From positions 201,231 through 265,230 of the forward strand of contig NZ_SADT02000003.1 in the NCBI RefSeq assembly GCF_004016445.2: a stretch of 64,000 nucleotides of DNA, written 5' to 3'. Made by a program: the position numbers and the translations under genes. Source of the DNA: Mesorhizobium sp. M2E.F.Ca.ET.219.01.1.1. GTDB lineage: Bacteria > Pseudomonadota > Alphaproteobacteria > Rhizobiales > Rhizobiaceae. The notes beneath the pieces were generated by a model. That model saw only the letters and a program-made list of their open reading frames with translations, was not told the DNA's origin and ran no database searches. How positions within the stretch are numbered: the stretch's first letter is position 1; every line of letters starts with the position of its first letter. Shown here piece by piece: positions 44,994 through 53,486 of the stretch.

Positions 44994-46067
44994 TCACGGC
45001 CTGATGAGGCGCGTGAAATGGCCCATCTTGCGGCCGGGGCGCGACTCGGCCTTACCGTAGAGATGCAGCATCAGGTCGGGCTCTGCGAGCAGCGCCGGCA
45101 CTTTCAGCATGTCGTCGCCGATCAGGTTTTCCATCACGCAGTCGAAATGCCGGGCGGGCGAGCCCAGCGGCAGGCCGGCGACGGCGCGGATATGCTGCTC
45201 GAACTGCGAGACGACGCAGGCGGCCTCGGTCCAATGGCCGGAATTGTGCACGCGCGGCGCCAATTCGTTGGCCAGAAGCGAGCCGTCGGCGAGTACGAAG
45301 AATTCGACGCCGATGACGCCGACATAGTCGAGCGCGGAAAGGATTTTCGCGGCGGCATCCTTGGCGGCAGCGGCCGTTTCGGAGCGGATGCTCGCCGGCA
45401 AGGTCGAGCTGCGCAATATGCCCTCGCGGTGGACATTCTCGGCCGGATCGAAGGCAGCGACAGTTCCGTCGAGACCGCGCGCGGCGATCACCGAAATCTC
45501 GCGCTCGAAGGGCACGAGCGATTCCAGGATCAGCGGCACATTGCCCATCGCCTCGCAGACGCCGGCAAAGCCGCCCGTTTCCATGTTGCGGAAGACGCGC
45601 TGGCCCTTGCCGTCATAGCCCATGCGACGGGTTTTCAGCACACCGCTGCCGTTGAACGTCCTCAACGCCTCGGTCAGCTGATCGTCATTGTCGACCGGGC
45701 AGAATTCGGCCGTGGGAATGCCGATGCCGTTCAAAAAGCTTTTCTCGGTGACGCGATCCTGCGCAACTTCGAGCGCGCGGGCCGGCGGATAGACTGGAAC
45801 CCTCGCCGCCAGCGTTTCGGCGGCGGCGACCGGGACATTCTCGAATTCGTAGGTGACGACGGCGCTGGCGACAGCGAGCTCGGCAAGCGCCGGCGGATCG
45901 TCATAGGCGGCGACGATCTGCCGGTTGGCGACCTGGGCCGCCGGGCAGTCGGCCTGGGGCTCCAGGACGACGATGCGGTAGCCGAGGCGGGCGGCAGCCA
46001 TCGCCAGCATGCGGCCGAGTTGGCCGCCGCCGATGATGCCGATGGTCGATCCGGGGGCCAGGCTCAC
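44994..46067 (-). CDS. purK: N5-carboxyaminoimidazole ribonucleotide synthase PurK
   Basis: A 357-residue ATP-grasp enzyme. The N-terminal GSTIGIIGGGQLGRMLAMAA, the ATP-grasp core with VLKTRRMGYDGKGQRVF and the metal site VEFFVLADGSLLANELAPRVHN are all present. It carboxylates aminoimidazole ribonucleotide with ATP and bicarbonate in purine synthesis. It overlaps purE by four bases, a conserved operon arrangement with purE first. Confidence 0.95.
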   Translation of the reverse strand: MSLAPGSTIGIIGGGQLGRMLAMAAARLGYRIVVLEPQADCPAAQVANRQIVAAYDDPPALAELAVASAVVTYEFENVPVAAAETLAARVPVYPPARALEVAQDRVTEKSFLNGIGIPTAEFCPVDNDDQLTEALRTFNGSGVLKTRRMGYDGKGQRVFRNMETGGFAGVCEAMGNVPLILESLVPFEREISVIAARGLDGTVAAFDPAENVHREGILRSSTLPASIRSETAAAAKDAAAKILSALDYVGVIGVEFFVLADGSLLANELAPRVHNSGHWTEAACVVSQFEQHIRAVAGLPLGSPARHFDCVMENLIGDDMLKVPALLAEPDLMLHLYGKAESRPGRKMGHFTRLIRP

Positions 46068-46561
46068 GGCGCGTCCGTCGGCTCGGTGGCGACCTTGGCG
46101 GTCTGCGCCGAACGCCAGGCGTCGAGCCGGGCGGCGAGCTTGTCGTCGTTGAGCGCCAGCACCGCCGCGGCAAGCAGCGCGGCATTGGCCGCGCCGGCCT
46201 TGCCGATCGCCAGTGTGCCGACCGGAATGCCGGCCGGCATCTGCACGATGGAGAGCAGCGAGTCCTGGCCCGACAGCGCCTTGGATTCGACCGGAACGCC
46301 GAAGACGGGCAGCGGCGTCATCGCTGCGGTCATGCCGGGCAGATGCGCCGCGCCGCCGGCGCCGGCGATGATGACCTTGAAGCCGGCGGCCTTGGCGCCC
46401 TTGGCGAAGTCATAGAGACGGTCGGGTGTGCGGTGAGCGGAGACAATCAGCCTTTTGTGCGGGATGCCGAGCGCATCCAGGGTTTCGGCCGCCTGGCGCA
46501 TCGTCGCCCAGTCGGACTGGCTGCCCATGATAATGGCGACGTCGGCACGCTGATCGGTCAA
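46064..46561 (-). CDS. purE: N5-carboxyaminoimidazole ribonucleotide mutase PurE
   Basis: A 165-residue class I PurE: VAIIMGSQSDWATMRQAAET at the N-terminus, SAHRTPDRLYDFAKGAKAAG in the middle and the conserved GAGGAAHLPGMTAAMTPLPV. It converts N5-CAIR to CAIR, the step after PurK. It overlaps purK by four bases, indicating coupling. Confidence 0.95.
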   Translation of the reverse strand: MTDQRADVAIIMGSQSDWATMRQAAETLDALGIPHKRLIVSAHRTPDRLYDFAKGAKAAGFKVIIAGAGGAAHLPGMTAAMTPLPVFGVPVESKALSGQDSLLSIVQMPAGIPVGTLAIGKAGAANAALLAAAVLALNDDKLAARLDAWRSAQTAKVATEPTDAP

Positions 46562-46639
46562 GGTTTCGCTCCCGGCGGCAAAGGCGCGCCTTAGCGGAAT
46601 TCGCCGATAGCCGCAAGGATTGTCGATGCCGGCGGCCAG

Positions 46640-47845
46640 CTAGTCCGGCCAGCGCAACGATCCGGCCGAATCCTTGCGCGCCACTTTCATCGCGTCAGTC
46701 GGCCGGTCCTTCGCCGTCAGCACCGCGCGCAGTTGCTCGGCCACGATCTCCGCCTCGCCGGGATGCAAATTGCAGGGGTCGAGGAAGAAATGGCCGCGCT
46801 CGACCTCGTGATTCCGCACGATGATCGGCGGCGAGCCGGCAGCGAGCGCGGAGGCAAGTCCGGCAGCGGTGAAGCGGCTCTCAGGGCGCACGAACACCTG
46901 CAGGCGATCGAGAGGGTTGTTGGTCGGGTCGGGAATGATTTGCGCATTGATGCCCGGAATGCCCTGGACCGCGTCCTTCCACAGATTGAGCGCCGCCTCC
47001 TCGCGCCGGCGAATGCCTGTATGGTCGCGCCTCTCCCAGGCGTCGAGCGCCGCCATCGTGCCGGCGATGCTTTCCTTGCCGACCTTCATGGCGCGCGCCA
47101 CGCCGCGGTTCTGCAGATAGGCGGCGCGCACCAGGTCCTTGCGGCCGGTGACGATGCCGCTGGTAGGCCCTGAAAGGAATTTGTGGCCGCTATAGACCAC
47201 GATGTCGGCGCCGCGCGCCAGGAAGCTGCGCAGATCGTATTCCGAGGCGGCGTCGACGATCACCGGAACGCCCTTGGCGTGGCAGATCTCGCAGAACTCC
47301 TCCAGCGAAAGCATGCCGTACTGCACCGTATGGTGGGCGACGACGTAGAGGGCCGCCGCCGTGCGCTCATTGATTGCCTCGCGCACATGGTAGTCCTGCG
47401 TGACGCTGACTGTGCCCGCCGGAATGACCTTGGCGCCGGCGACGCGGACCGACTGGTCGATGGGCGCGCCATAGTTGACGATGTGGCCAAGCTGGATCAC
47501 GACTTCCGACTTCAGCCCTTCCGTGTCGTCCGGCAGCCGCTCGATTGCCAGAAGGTTGGTGCCGGTCATCGCGCCGGCGACCGCCATGGTGATGCCTGAG
47601 GCGCAGCAGGCGGTGATGAAGCCGGCTTCGCCGCCGGTGAGACGAGCCACGACCGCGCTCGCTGCGCGCTGCAAATCGTCCATCTCCACCCATTGCGAGG
47701 CCATCTCGGCCATGGCGCTGATCGCCTCGGGCACGATGATCGAAGCACCCAATGCCGTCATCGTGCCGGAGACGTTGATGATGGGTCTCAGCCCCAGACG
47801 CTCACGGATTGTGGTGTTGGAGCCGGCGTCGGAATAGGTTTTCAT
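46640..47845 (-). CDS. SelA-like PLP-dependent lyase/aminotransferase
   Basis: A 401-residue fold-type I PLP enzyme of the SelA/DgaE group. Clear features are RPIINVSGTMTALGASIIVP, AGFITACCASGITMAVAGAM and the PLP-lysine in VVYSGHKFLSGPTSG (about residue 228). Members include selenocysteine synthase and sugar-acid ammonia lyases, but no selA/selB context is present here, so tRNA-selenocysteine synthesis is unlikely. It is the last gene of an operon with RidA and an amino-acid-type ABC importer, so it probably acts on an imported amino compound. Substrate unknown. Confidence 0.82.
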   Translation of the reverse strand: MKTYSDAGSNTTIRERLGLRPIINVSGTMTALGASIIVPEAISAMAEMASQWVEMDDLQRAASAVVARLTGGEAGFITACCASGITMAVAGAMTGTNLLAIERLPDDTEGLKSEVVIQLGHIVNYGAPIDQSVRVAGAKVIPAGTVSVTQDYHVREAINERTAAALYVVAHHTVQYGMLSLEEFCEICHAKGVPVIVDAASEYDLRSFLARGADIVVYSGHKFLSGPTSGIVTGRKDLVRAAYLQNRGVARAMKVGKESIAGTMAALDAWERRDHTGIRRREEAALNLWKDAVQGIPGINAQIIPDPTNNPLDRLQVFVRPESRFTAAGLASALAAGSPPIIVRNHEVERGHFFLDPCNLHPGEAEIVAEQLRAVLTAKDRPTDAMKVARKDSAGSLRWPD

Positions 47846-47863
47846 GAGGGCGAACTCCTAAAG

Positions 47864-48325
47864 TCAGGCGGTGATTTCGACGACCGCTTCGATTTCGACG
47901 GTGATGTTGCCAGGCAGCGAGCCGACGCCGATCGCCGAGCGGGCATGGCCGCCGATCTTGTCGAAGACATCGGCGAAAAGGTCCGAGCAGCCGTTGACCA
48001 CCTTCGGGTGGTCGCTGAAGGTCGGGGTTGCGTTGACGAAGCCGAGCAGTTTTACCACGCGCACGATGCGGCCGAGGTCGCCCGCCGCCGCATGCATGAC
48101 CGCAAGCAGGTTGAGGCCGGTGAGGCGGGCATGCTCATAAGCCTGCTCGACGGTGACATCGTCGCCGACCTTGCCGGTGCACAGCGTGCCGTCGGCGCGC
48201 AGCGGCCCTTGGCCCGAAAGGAAGATCAGACGGCCGCTCTCGGCATGGGTTACGAAATTGGCGATGGGTGTCGGCGGCTCGGGCAGGGTCAGGCCGAGTT
48301 CGGCGAGCCGTTCGTAAGGCGACAT
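47864..48325 (-). CDS. RidA family protein
   Basis: A 153-residue YjgF/RidA protein: LIFLSGQGPLRADG, VEQAYEHARLTGLNLLAVMH and a C-terminal strand GNITVEIEAVVEI. It matches the longer RidA subgroup (about 150 residues) rather than the 128-residue canonical one. RidA enzymes hydrolyse reactive imine/enamine intermediates released by PLP lyases, which suits the adjacent SelA-like gene. The start at 48325 gives the family length; the longer frame overlaps the ATPase gene and is rejected. Confidence 0.9.
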   Translation of the reverse strand: MSPYERLAELGLTLPEPPTPIANFVTHAESGRLIFLSGQGPLRADGTLCTGKVGDDVTVEQAYEHARLTGLNLLAVMHAAAGDLGRIVRVVKLLGFVNATPTFSDHPKVVNGCSDLFADVFDKIGGHARSAIGVGSLPGNITVEIEAVVEITA

Positions 48326-48362
48326 GGAAGGGTACTCCTTGGATGGCGAAAGCCATCCGCTT

Positions 48363-49157
48363 TCAGAAATGCGAGGCGCGGAAACGCGCCAGGAAGGTGC
48401 GCAGCCGCTCATTGGTGGTCTCCGCGGCAAGGACTTCCTTCGGCGGCCCAACGGCCGAGACGCCGCCATCGGCCATGAAGACGATGCGGCTGGAGGCGTC
48501 GCGGGCGAAGGCCATTTCATGCGTCACCATCACCATGGTCATGCCGTCCTCGGCAAGGCTTTTCACCACGGCCAGCACCTCGCCCACGAGCTCGGGGTCG
48601 AGCGCCGACGTGATCTCGTCGAGCAGCAGGATTTTCGGTTCCATGGCGACGGCGCGGGCAATACCGACGCGCTGCTGCTGGCCGCCGGAAAGCTCCGCCG
48701 GCAGGCTGTCGGCCTTGTGGGCGAGGCCGACGCGAGCCAGCCAGTGCTCGGCGATGGCGCGGGCCTCGGCACTGCCCTTGCCGCGAACCTTTGTGAGGCC
48801 GAGCATGATGTTGCCGGCGGCGGTCAGATGCGGGAAGAGGTTGAAGCTCTGAAACACCATGCCGGTTTCGGCGCGCATGGCGGCCAAATCGCGCTCGCTG
48901 CGGCGCTGGCGCGTCCCGGCGTCACGGTATCCGACTTCCTTGCCGTCAATGCGGATCGAGCCCGAGTCATAGCTTTCGAGGAAGTTGACGCAGCGCAAAA
49001 GCGTGGTCTTGCCGCTGCCGGACGGGCCGATGATGGTGACCACCTCGCCCTTGGCAACCTGCAGGCTGACCGAGCGCAGCACCGCGACCGGACCGAAGGA
49101 TTTCGAGACCTCGGCGATCTCGAGAAGCGCTGGGCTGTTGTTGGAGCTGGTAGCCAT
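48363..49157 (-). CDS. Amino-acid ABC transporter ATPase (GlnQ type)
   Basis: A 264-residue ATPase with Walker A IIGPSGSGKTTLLR, signature LSGGQQQRVGIARA, Walker B ILLLDEITSALDPE and the switch histidine in VMVTHEMAFA. It clusters with polar-amino-acid importers (GlnQ/HisP group). Four bases separate it from the upstream permease gene. It energises uptake of a still unknown amino compound. Confidence 0.92.
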   Translation of the reverse strand: MATSSNNSPALLEIAEVSKSFGPVAVLRSVSLQVAKGEVVTIIGPSGSGKTTLLRCVNFLESYDSGSIRIDGKEVGYRDAGTRQRRSERDLAAMRAETGMVFQSFNLFPHLTAAGNIMLGLTKVRGKGSAEARAIAEHWLARVGLAHKADSLPAELSGGQQQRVGIARAVAMEPKILLLDEITSALDPELVGEVLAVVKSLAEDGMTMVMVTHEMAFARDASSRIVFMADGGVSAVGPPKEVLAAETTNERLRTFLARFRASHF

Positions 49158-49161
49158 GGCG

Positions 49162-49812
49162 TTAGTCCCGGATGAAGGCGAAGCGCCGTTCCAGCCTGCG
49201 GCTGGCGTAGGAAAGCGCGTAGTTGACGGCGAAATAGATCAGGGCGCCGAGGATATAGAGCGGCATCGCCTCATAAGTGCGGCCGATGACCTGGTTGACC
49301 GCCTGCATCAGGTCGGTGATGCCGAGCAGCGAAACCAGCGCGCTGCCCTTGACGGCATCGGTGACACCGTTGATCCAGGGCGGCAGGAAGCGGCGGAAGG
49401 CCTGCGGGAAGATGACAGAGGTGAGGCGCTGGCGGAAGGTCAGGCCGATCGCCATCGCCGCTTCCGACTGGCCTTTCGGTATCGAGGCGACCGCGCCGCG
49501 CACATATTCGACGACCTGCGCCATCTTGAACAGCGTGAGTGCCAGCACCGCCGCCCAGAAGGACTGCAGATGCAGTCCGACCGCCGGCAGGCCGTAATAG
49601 ACGAAGAACATCAGCACCAGGATCGGGATGCCGCGGATGGTGTCCGAGAAAATGCGCACCGCCCAACGCAGCGGCGCCGGCCCATAGACGAGGCCGACGC
49701 CCAGCAGGACGCCCGCAATCAAAGACAGGACCACGACCAGCAGCGAGACCCACAAGGTCACAGCGAATCCTTCGGCAAGGAACGGCAGGGCGTAGAGGAT
49801 CTGGCTCAGCAT
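49162..49812 (-). CDS. Amino-acid ABC transporter permease
   Basis: A 216-residue permease of the HisM/GlnP family with about five helices. It has the coupling loop SEAAMAIGLTFRQRLTSVIF (about 125-150) and begins MLSQILYALPFLAEGF. The start at 49812 leaves one base between it and the upstream permease stop. It works as a heterodimer with the next gene. Confidence 0.92.
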   Translation of the reverse strand: MLSQILYALPFLAEGFAVTLWVSLLVVVLSLIAGVLLGVGLVYGPAPLRWAVRIFSDTIRGIPILVLMFFVYYGLPAVGLHLQSFWAAVLALTLFKMAQVVEYVRGAVASIPKGQSEAAMAIGLTFRQRLTSVIFPQAFRRFLPPWINGVTDAVKGSALVSLLGITDLMQAVNQVIGRTYEAMPLYILGALIYFAVNYALSYASRRLERRFAFIRD

Positions 49813-49813
49813 C

Positions 49814-50479
49814 TCAGCGCGCCGCCCTGAACCGGCGTTCGACCAGCCTGAGCGCGAACAGCAGCGCATAGCCGGTCACCAGATACATCGCCGTTGTCAC
49901 CAGGTAGACCTCGACGATGCGGAATGTGTTGAAGTTGATCCACTGGGCGCCATAGGTCAGCTCGGGCACGGAGATAACCGAAGCGATCGAGGTGTCCTTG
50001 AACAGCGAGATGAAGGTGTTGGACAGCGCCGGCAGCGTGATGCGCAGCATCGTCGGCAGGCGTACGTGGACCAGGCGCTGCCAGGGGGTCAGGCCGATCG
50101 CCTTGCCGGCATCAAGCTGGCCGCGGGGCACGGCCTCCAGGCCGGAGCGGAACACCTCGACCAGATAGGCGCCACTATAGACCGACAGCGTCACCACAAA
50201 AGAGGTGGGCGCGCTGTAGGCGAGGTCTATGACGGTCGGCACACCGTAGAAGACGAGATAGACCAGCAGGATCAGCGGGACGTTGCGGATGAATTCGACA
50301 TAAGCCGCGATGATCGTGCGCACGACACGCCCGGCCGAGACGTACCAGACCGCCAGCACCAGCCCGATGACGATGCCGATGGCGATCGAGATCACGGCGA
50401 GCTCGAGGCTGAGCAGCAAGCCGCCCCACAGCTTGTCGAAATGCCGCCAGATCAGGTTGAAATTGAGCGTGTAGCCCAT
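49814..50479 (-). CDS. Amino-acid ABC transporter permease
   Basis: A 221-residue permease of the same family, with loop GQLDAGKAIGLTPWQRLVHV (about residues 130-150) and begins MGYTLNFNLIWRHFDKLWGG. It pairs with the permease at 49162. A family C repeat lies between this gene and the upstream binding-protein gene, possibly affecting mRNA stability between them. Confidence 0.92.
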   Translation of the reverse strand: MGYTLNFNLIWRHFDKLWGGLLLSLELAVISIAIGIVIGLVLAVWYVSAGRVVRTIIAAYVEFIRNVPLILLVYLVFYGVPTVIDLAYSAPTSFVVTLSVYSGAYLVEVFRSGLEAVPRGQLDAGKAIGLTPWQRLVHVRLPTMLRITLPALSNTFISLFKDTSIASVISVPELTYGAQWINFNTFRIVEVYLVTTAMYLVTGYALLFALRLVERRFRAAR

Positions 50480-50516
50480 GCGTCCGTCTCAATGGCCCGC
50501 GGTGACGAACAATCTC

Positions 50517-50575
50517 TTGTTTTGGCGCAATTTCGAACGGAAAACCGCTTCACACTTTTCCTGAAAATTGCTCAA
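50517..50575 (+). repeat. Short palindromic repeat family C, copy 2
   Basis: A degenerate copy of the repeat also at 29671-29720 and 63593-63650: TTGTTTTGGCGCAATTTCGA... through CACTTTTCCTGAAAATTGCT. It lies inside the ABC operon between the binding-protein and permease genes. REP-like elements in such places can change the ratio of binding protein to permease. Confidence 0.65.
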
Positions 50576-50659
50576 GGATTCGTCACCCGGATGGCCCGTG
50601 TCGAGGAGAACAGGCGGAAGAGCGCCTGTCGCTCCTCCGCCGGTTTGGCGTAGGCTCGG

Positions 50660-51532
50660 TCAGATGACCGGGAAGCCTGGATGGCGCGGCGGCGGCTCCT
50701 GGCCGAAATATTCCTTGAAGGCGGCATCGTAGAGCGCCGTCTCGTGGCCGAACATGGCGATGGTGAAGGTCTGGTTGACGAAGGTCAGCCAATCGAGGTC
50801 GCCTTGCCGGACGGCGGCGCCGTAGAGCATCGAGTACCAGCTCTTGCCGGCGTCGAAATATTTGTCCGGGTTGCGCGAGGCGAGCCAGCGCACGGTCGAC
50901 AGATCGACGGCCGCGGCGTCGGCTCGCTTGGATTCCAGCGCTTGCAGCACGTTCGCCTGGGTGTCGATCTGCAGCACCTGAGCCTGCGGCAAAGCGAAAT
51001 GCACCGAGCTTTCGGCATCGACATTCTGCAGGATCGAGATGCGGGTGTTGGCGCCGTTGGCGAGGAGCTTGTCGAAGGTCTTGTTTTCGGAGCCGGGCAG
51101 CGTCAGCAGCGCCACGCCCTCGACATAGTAGGGCCGCGAGAAATGGATCAGCTGCGAGCGCTGCGCGGTCATGGTCATGAACTGGATGGTGATGTCGACC
51201 TTGTTGGTTGTCACGTTGGGGATGCGCTGCGCCGGGTCCTGGGTTACGAACTCGACCTTAGTCGGGTCGTCGAAGAGGCCCTTGGCGAGGATGCGGCCCA
51301 TGGTGATGTCCATGCCGACCAATTCGCCGGCGTCGTTCTCGAAATGCCACGGCGCGTTGGTGCTGCCGGTGCCGACGATCAGCTTGCCGCGGTCGAGCGC
51401 GGTGCGCAGCACGCTGTCGGACGCGGCTTGCGCGGCGGCCTTCTCGGCGCTGATGGCGGTGAGCGCGCCGGCGGTGGCCAGCCCCGCCATTCCCAGTTTC
51501 AGAAAATCACGTCTGCCGGATGTGTCGTTCAC
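50660..51532 (-). CDS. Tat-exported amino-acid-type substrate-binding protein
   Basis: A 290-residue binding protein of the SBP_bac_3 family. I choose the GTG at 51532: AAAGGAGG lies six bases before it and the next residues NDTSGRRDFLKLGMAG form a twin-arginine signal, so the protein is probably exported folded. The ligand domain (about 40-290) has VGTGSTNAPWHFENDAGELVG. The upstream in-frame ATG would place the RR motif far from the N-terminus. It is first in the operon with two permeases, ATPase, RidA and the SelA-like enzyme. The ligand is unknown. Confidence 0.88.
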   Translation of the reverse strand: MNDTSGRRDFLKLGMAGLATAGALTAISAEKAAAQAASDSVLRTALDRGKLIVGTGSTNAPWHFENDAGELVGMDITMGRILAKGLFDDPTKVEFVTQDPAQRIPNVTTNKVDITIQFMTMTAQRSQLIHFSRPYYVEGVALLTLPGSENKTFDKLLANGANTRISILQNVDAESSVHFALPQAQVLQIDTQANVLQALESKRADAAAVDLSTVRWLASRNPDKYFDAGKSWYSMLYGAAVRQGDLDWLTFVNQTFTIAMFGHETALYDAAFKEYFGQEPPPRHPGFPVI

Positions 51533-51594
51533 GGCGACCTCCTTTGATGGTGTGTTCCCCAATGCAGCAGAAATACGCATCGCAATCAGCGATT

Positions 51595-51636
51595 GTCTCT
51601 TACAAGAGACGTGTGTATCCTGTACAAGACAGATAC
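51595..51636. promoter_or_regulatory. Two inverted repeats between the ABC operon and iclR
   Basis: GTCTCTT-AC-AAGAGAC (51595-51610) is a perfect 7-2-7 inverted repeat. A second element, GTATC(51615)...GATAC(51636), encloses CTGTACAAGACA. Both contain TACAAGA. They lie in the 122-base space between the divergent binding-protein and iclR genes, and are the likely operator pair of the IclR regulator. Confidence 0.55.
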
Positions 51637-51654
51637 TAGCATCAGGAATCGACA

Positions 51655-52455
51655 ATGCAAGATGGTGAAACGATGAGGGGCCGGGCGGTGGAAGCCCCGC
51701 AGGAGGAGCGGCCGGCCGGCTCGCGCGAAAAGGGCCTCAACAGGGTTTTGAACATCCTGGAATTCCTGCACGCCAACCAGCGCGCCATCGGCATCGGCGA
51801 GCTGGCCAAGGGGCTGGGCGCGCCACGCTCTACCACCTACACGCTGGTGCGCGAGCTGGTCGAAGCCGGGCTCCTGGAAATGGCCGGCGACGGCAATCGC
51901 GTCTATTTCGGCAAGAAGCTCTATCTCTACGGGATGGCTTATATGCGCGGCAACGACCTGCTCAGGCGCGGCCGCCAGGAGGTCGACACGCTGTCGCGGG
52001 AGACCGGCGAGACGTCGGAACTCTGCATGCTGCAGAGCGGTCGCTACACAATCATCCATTCCAGCCCGGGAACCAGGCCCTTCCGCATTAGCTCGGCCAC
52101 CGGCCTGCAGATCCCGCTGCCATGGACAGCGTCCGGCCGGCTGCTGCTGGCCGGCTTTGATCGCAGCCGGATCGAAGCGATGGTCACGGAAGACGATCTC
52201 GTGCTGCCGGACGGCCGCAGGATCGAGCTCGATGACTTCATCGACGACATCGCCAGGGCACGCGTCACCGGCTATTGCGTCACGTCGGGCCTTGTCGACG
52301 CCTACACCAAATGCCTGGCAGCGCCCGTGTTCTCGGCGCCCGGCAAGGTCGAGGCGACGATGTGTCTTGTGGTGCCGATCGACACGTCGGAGGCGCGGAC
52401 TGGCGAACTGGTCGCGCTGCTGCGCGAGCGCGCCGCCCGGCTTTCGATCTCGTAA
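51655..52455 (+). CDS. IclR family transcriptional regulator
   Basis: A 266-residue regulator. The winged helix (about 28-85; IGELAKGLGAPRSTTYTLVR) is followed by the IclR effector domain (about 95-262; YTIIHSSPGTRPFRISSATG and LLLAGFDRSRIEAMV). It is divergent from the ABC/RidA/SelA-like operon and very likely controls it, responding to the imported compound or a product. The start at 51655 is taken; the next Met is seven residues in. Confidence 0.92.
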   Translation: MQDGETMRGRAVEAPQEERPAGSREKGLNRVLNILEFLHANQRAIGIGELAKGLGAPRSTTYTLVRELVEAGLLEMAGDGNRVYFGKKLYLYGMAYMRGNDLLRRGRQEVDTLSRETGETSELCMLQSGRYTIIHSSPGTRPFRISSATGLQIPLPWTASGRLLLAGFDRSRIEAMVTEDDLVLPDGRRIELDDFIDDIARARVTGYCVTSGLVDAYTKCLAAPVFSAPGKVEATMCLVVPIDTSEARTGELVALLRERAARLSIS

Positions 52456-52484
52456 CGGCATTGAGCCGGTTATCGATCCAAGGA

Positions 52485-52620
52485 GTGTTGAGATTCAGGT
52501 CAGGCTGAGTCGAAAATGGTGGCTTCCGATAACCGGAGCGGAGCGTACTTGAGGTGCGCGAGCACCGGAAGCGCAGGAGGCCGCCATTTGCAGGCCGGCC
52601 TCACATGAATATCGACACGC
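52485..52620. repeat. Palindromic repeat family B, copy 2
   Basis: Shares with 36794-36936 the blocks GAGATTCAGGTCAGGC, CCGGAGCGGAGCGTACTT, GAGCACCGGAAGCG and TTGCAGGCCGGCCTCAC in the same order. The outer ends, GTGTTGAGATTCA and TGAATATCGACAC, are imperfect inverted repeats. It ends exactly at the stop codon of the DUF465 gene. Confidence 0.8.
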
Positions 52621-52824
52621 TTAGGCGATGATGTCCGGAATAATGCGGTCTTCCAGCGCCGACAGCCGGTCCTTCAGCATCAGCTTCTTCTTCTTCATGC
52701 GCTGGATCTGAAGCGGGTCACAACCGGTGGCGATCATCGCGTTGATGGCGGCGTCGAAATCGGCGTGTTCCTGTTTGAGCCGGGAATATTCGAGGCGTAT
52801 TTCAGCCTGTTCCTGTTCGGACAT
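52621..52824 (-). CDS. DUF465 (YdcH-like) protein
   Basis: A 67-residue helical protein: EYSRLKQEHADFDAAINAMI, then QIQRMKKKKLMLKDRLSALE, the DUF465 pattern with a central basic stretch. Such proteins are short antiparallel helical hairpins of unknown role. It lies next to a second family member, at 53066, on the opposite strand. Confidence 0.9.
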   Translation of the reverse strand: MSEQEQAEIRLEYSRLKQEHADFDAAINAMIATGCDPLQIQRMKKKKLMLKDRLSALEDRIIPDIIA

Positions 52825-53065
52825 TATCTACCGTTTAGCGTATGCGTCGCCCAATCGGGCTGTCTGGGCGGGGCCGGTCGGGTTTCTGTCTGTGACCGGC
52901 GCGCAGCCCTTATCACATTTCACTTTGTCGTGGAATGCTACCACGTGTCATTCGACATCGAGATCGGTTGGTGGCAAAGTGTCATGGTGCCGTCACAGTC
53001 TCAACCTGCGGTGGACGTGCCTGCGACGGCTGCAATCGAGGAAACCATGAAAGGGAGAACCAATC

Positions 53066-53245
53066 ATGTCTCTTGCATCCCATCTTGATGAGTTGCAGCG
53101 GAAACACGGTGATATCGAGCGTGAGCTTATCGACGCCATGAACCATCCTTCGGTGGACGACCTCGAAATCGTGAATCTCAAGCGACGCAAGCTGGCAATC
53201 AAGGACGAGATTGAAAAGCTGAAAGGGAAACCGACCTCGCACTGA
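53066..53245 (+). CDS. DUF465 (YdcH-like) protein
   Basis: A 59-residue protein: MSLASHLDELQRKHGDIERE, LIDAMNHPSVDDLEIVNLKR then RKLAIKDEIEKLKG. The LKRRKLAIKDEI stretch is the DUF465 hallmark. AAAGGGAGAACC precedes the ATG. It is divergent from the DUF465 gene ending at 52824 with a 241-base gap. Function unknown. Confidence 0.88.
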   Translation: MSLASHLDELQRKHGDIERELIDAMNHPSVDDLEIVNLKRRKLAIKDEIEKLKGKPTSH

Positions 53246-53291
53246 GCATCTTTTAAGGCAGCATCACCGCTCCCGCCGCGGTGCCAACCTA

Positions 53292-53314
53292 CCGGTGGCA
53301 AGAAATGCCACCGG
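53292..53314. terminator. Hairpin after the DUF465 gene
   Basis: CCGGTGGCA (53292-53300), loop AGAAA, then TGCCACCGG (53306-53314), followed by CCCGGTTGTCTTT. The T-run is poor, so it is only a possible terminator of the DUF465 gene that ends at 53245. It lies 170 bases before ispG. Confidence 0.45.
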
Positions 53315-53486
53315 CCCGGTTGTCTTTAACTGAATCATCTGATCATTTTTGCGTAGATCTTGCGGCCCAAGGCTTTTGCATGAGCCCTGCGGCCGCTGAT
53401 CGCGGGCGGTCGATTTGCCGGCCTTGCCTGCCGCTTGCCATTGACAAGCCATCTTTGCTCCGCCACCTCATGCCCGGGACTTTCAG

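Noticed and set aside
46640..47845. Selenocysteine synthase SelA
   Set aside because: The fold matches, but selB and selC are not present nearby and the operon is of amino-acid uptake type, so a catabolic role is more likely.
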